Shown here piece by piece: positions 5,724-5,885 of a stretch of 5,885 nucleotides of DNA (position 1 is the stretch's first letter; each line of letters begins with the position of its first letter). The translations under genes were made by a program, and so were the position numbers. The notes under the pieces are model-generated. The model was given only the letters and a program-made list of their open reading frames with translations. It made no database searches and was not told the DNA's origin. The stretch spans positions 1 through 5,885 of the forward strand of contig JAGUWZ010000078.1 of assembly GCA_020062065.1 (NCBI GenBank). Direction: 5' to 3'. Origin of the DNA: Candidatus Omnitrophota bacterium. GTDB taxonomy: Bacteria; Omnitrophota; Gorgyraeia; Gygaellales; Profunditerraquicolaceae.

Positions 5724-5885
5724 ATGTCAGCAGCTCAGCAAGTCAGCAGTTTTAAGAATATCAGAGTTGGCATAACCATGGGGGACCCTTCGGGAATTGG
5801 AGCGGAGGTTATTGCTAAGGCAATGAGAGCGCTGAGAGGAATGGCAGAGTTTGTGGTTATAGGAGATAAGTGGGTGTTTGAAAAG
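5724..5885 (+). CDS. pdxA: 4-hydroxythreonine-4-phosphate dehydrogenase PdxA, N-terminal part
   Basis: The first 54 codons are present; the gene runs off the right edge without a stop. The protein reads MSAAQQVSSFKNIRVG, then ITMGDPSGIGAEVIAKA (residues 17-33), the PdxA N-terminal signature, which is normally ITMGDPAGIGPEI, followed by a strand AEFVVIGDKWVFEK. PdxA oxidises 4-phosphohydroxy-L-threonine with NAD(P)+ in the DXP-dependent pyridoxal phosphate pathway and is a cytoplasmic, metal-dependent homodimer. A PdxA2 or four-carbon acid sugar dehydrogenase paralogue cannot be excluded from so short a piece. It follows the SurA-like gene by 13 nt with its own Shine-Dalgarno, so it is probably in the same operon. 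The first residues come from an octamer repeat and form an extension beyond the usual start of the fold. Confidence 0.88.
   Translation, partial: MSAAQQVSSFKNIRVGITMGDPSGIGAEVIAKAMRALRGMAEFVVIGDKWVFEK
5727..5750. repeat. Three tandem TCAGCA octamers at the pdxA 5' end
   Basis: TCAGCAGC (5727-5734), TCAGCAAG (5735-5742) and TCAGCAGT (5743-5750) share the TCAGCA core at an exact 8-nt period. They start immediately after the AT of the ATG codon and encode SAAQQVSS. The core resembles the TCAGCT heptamers at the start of the preceding gene. Confidence 0.6.

Overview
The window is about 40% GC by eye and densely coding, with every gene on the + strand. Five genes lie in a row: yajC, a fused secDF, a much-shortened mfd-like translocase, a SurA-type periplasmic chaperone, and the first 54 codons of pdxA, which runs off the right edge. 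The SurA-like exported protein implies an organism with a periplasm and outer membrane. Gene order, base composition and the many small palindromic repeats recall uncultured lineages such as Omnitrophota (OP3). That placement is an inference from memory, not shown by any marker gene here.

Layout. Bases 1-204 hold no gene. They contain a cluster of ACGCAGATT-like units in both orientations, a weak candidate promoter, a long hairpin and a strong Shine-Dalgarno for yajC. yajC and secDF are separated by 2 nt and form the Sec ancillary module. A 121-nt gap (2712-2832) follows, holding two separate GC-rich hairpins with no convincing U-tract. The mfd-like gene (654 codons from the ATG) overlaps the SurA-like gene by 8 nt, and pdxA follows 13 nt later with a good Shine-Dalgarno. 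The set looks like one operon, or two if the hairpins after secDF reduce read-through.

Functions. YajC and SecDF pull secreted proteins across the inner membrane using the proton gradient, and the SurA-like protein would receive such clients in the periplasm, so three of the five genes serve export. PdxA (vitamin B6 synthesis) and the Mfd-like protein (RNA polymerase-linked DNA translocase) are functionally unrelated passengers.

Most notable points. (1) The Mfd-like protein keeps a UvrA-binding-like D2 module, the RNA polymerase-interacting domain and the full translocase motor, but lacks D1a, D1b/D3 and the autoinhibitory D7. (2) Where D1b/D3 should be, the coding sequence holds a 70-bp structured palindromic element containing a C(UUCG)G hairpin, read in frame. 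(3) Two consecutive genes begin with tandem TCAGC-core repeats: heptamers inside the SurA-like signal peptide and octamers at the PdxA N-terminus. Together with the intergenic palindromes, this suggests a genome in which small repeats spread into both spacers and protein-coding sequence.
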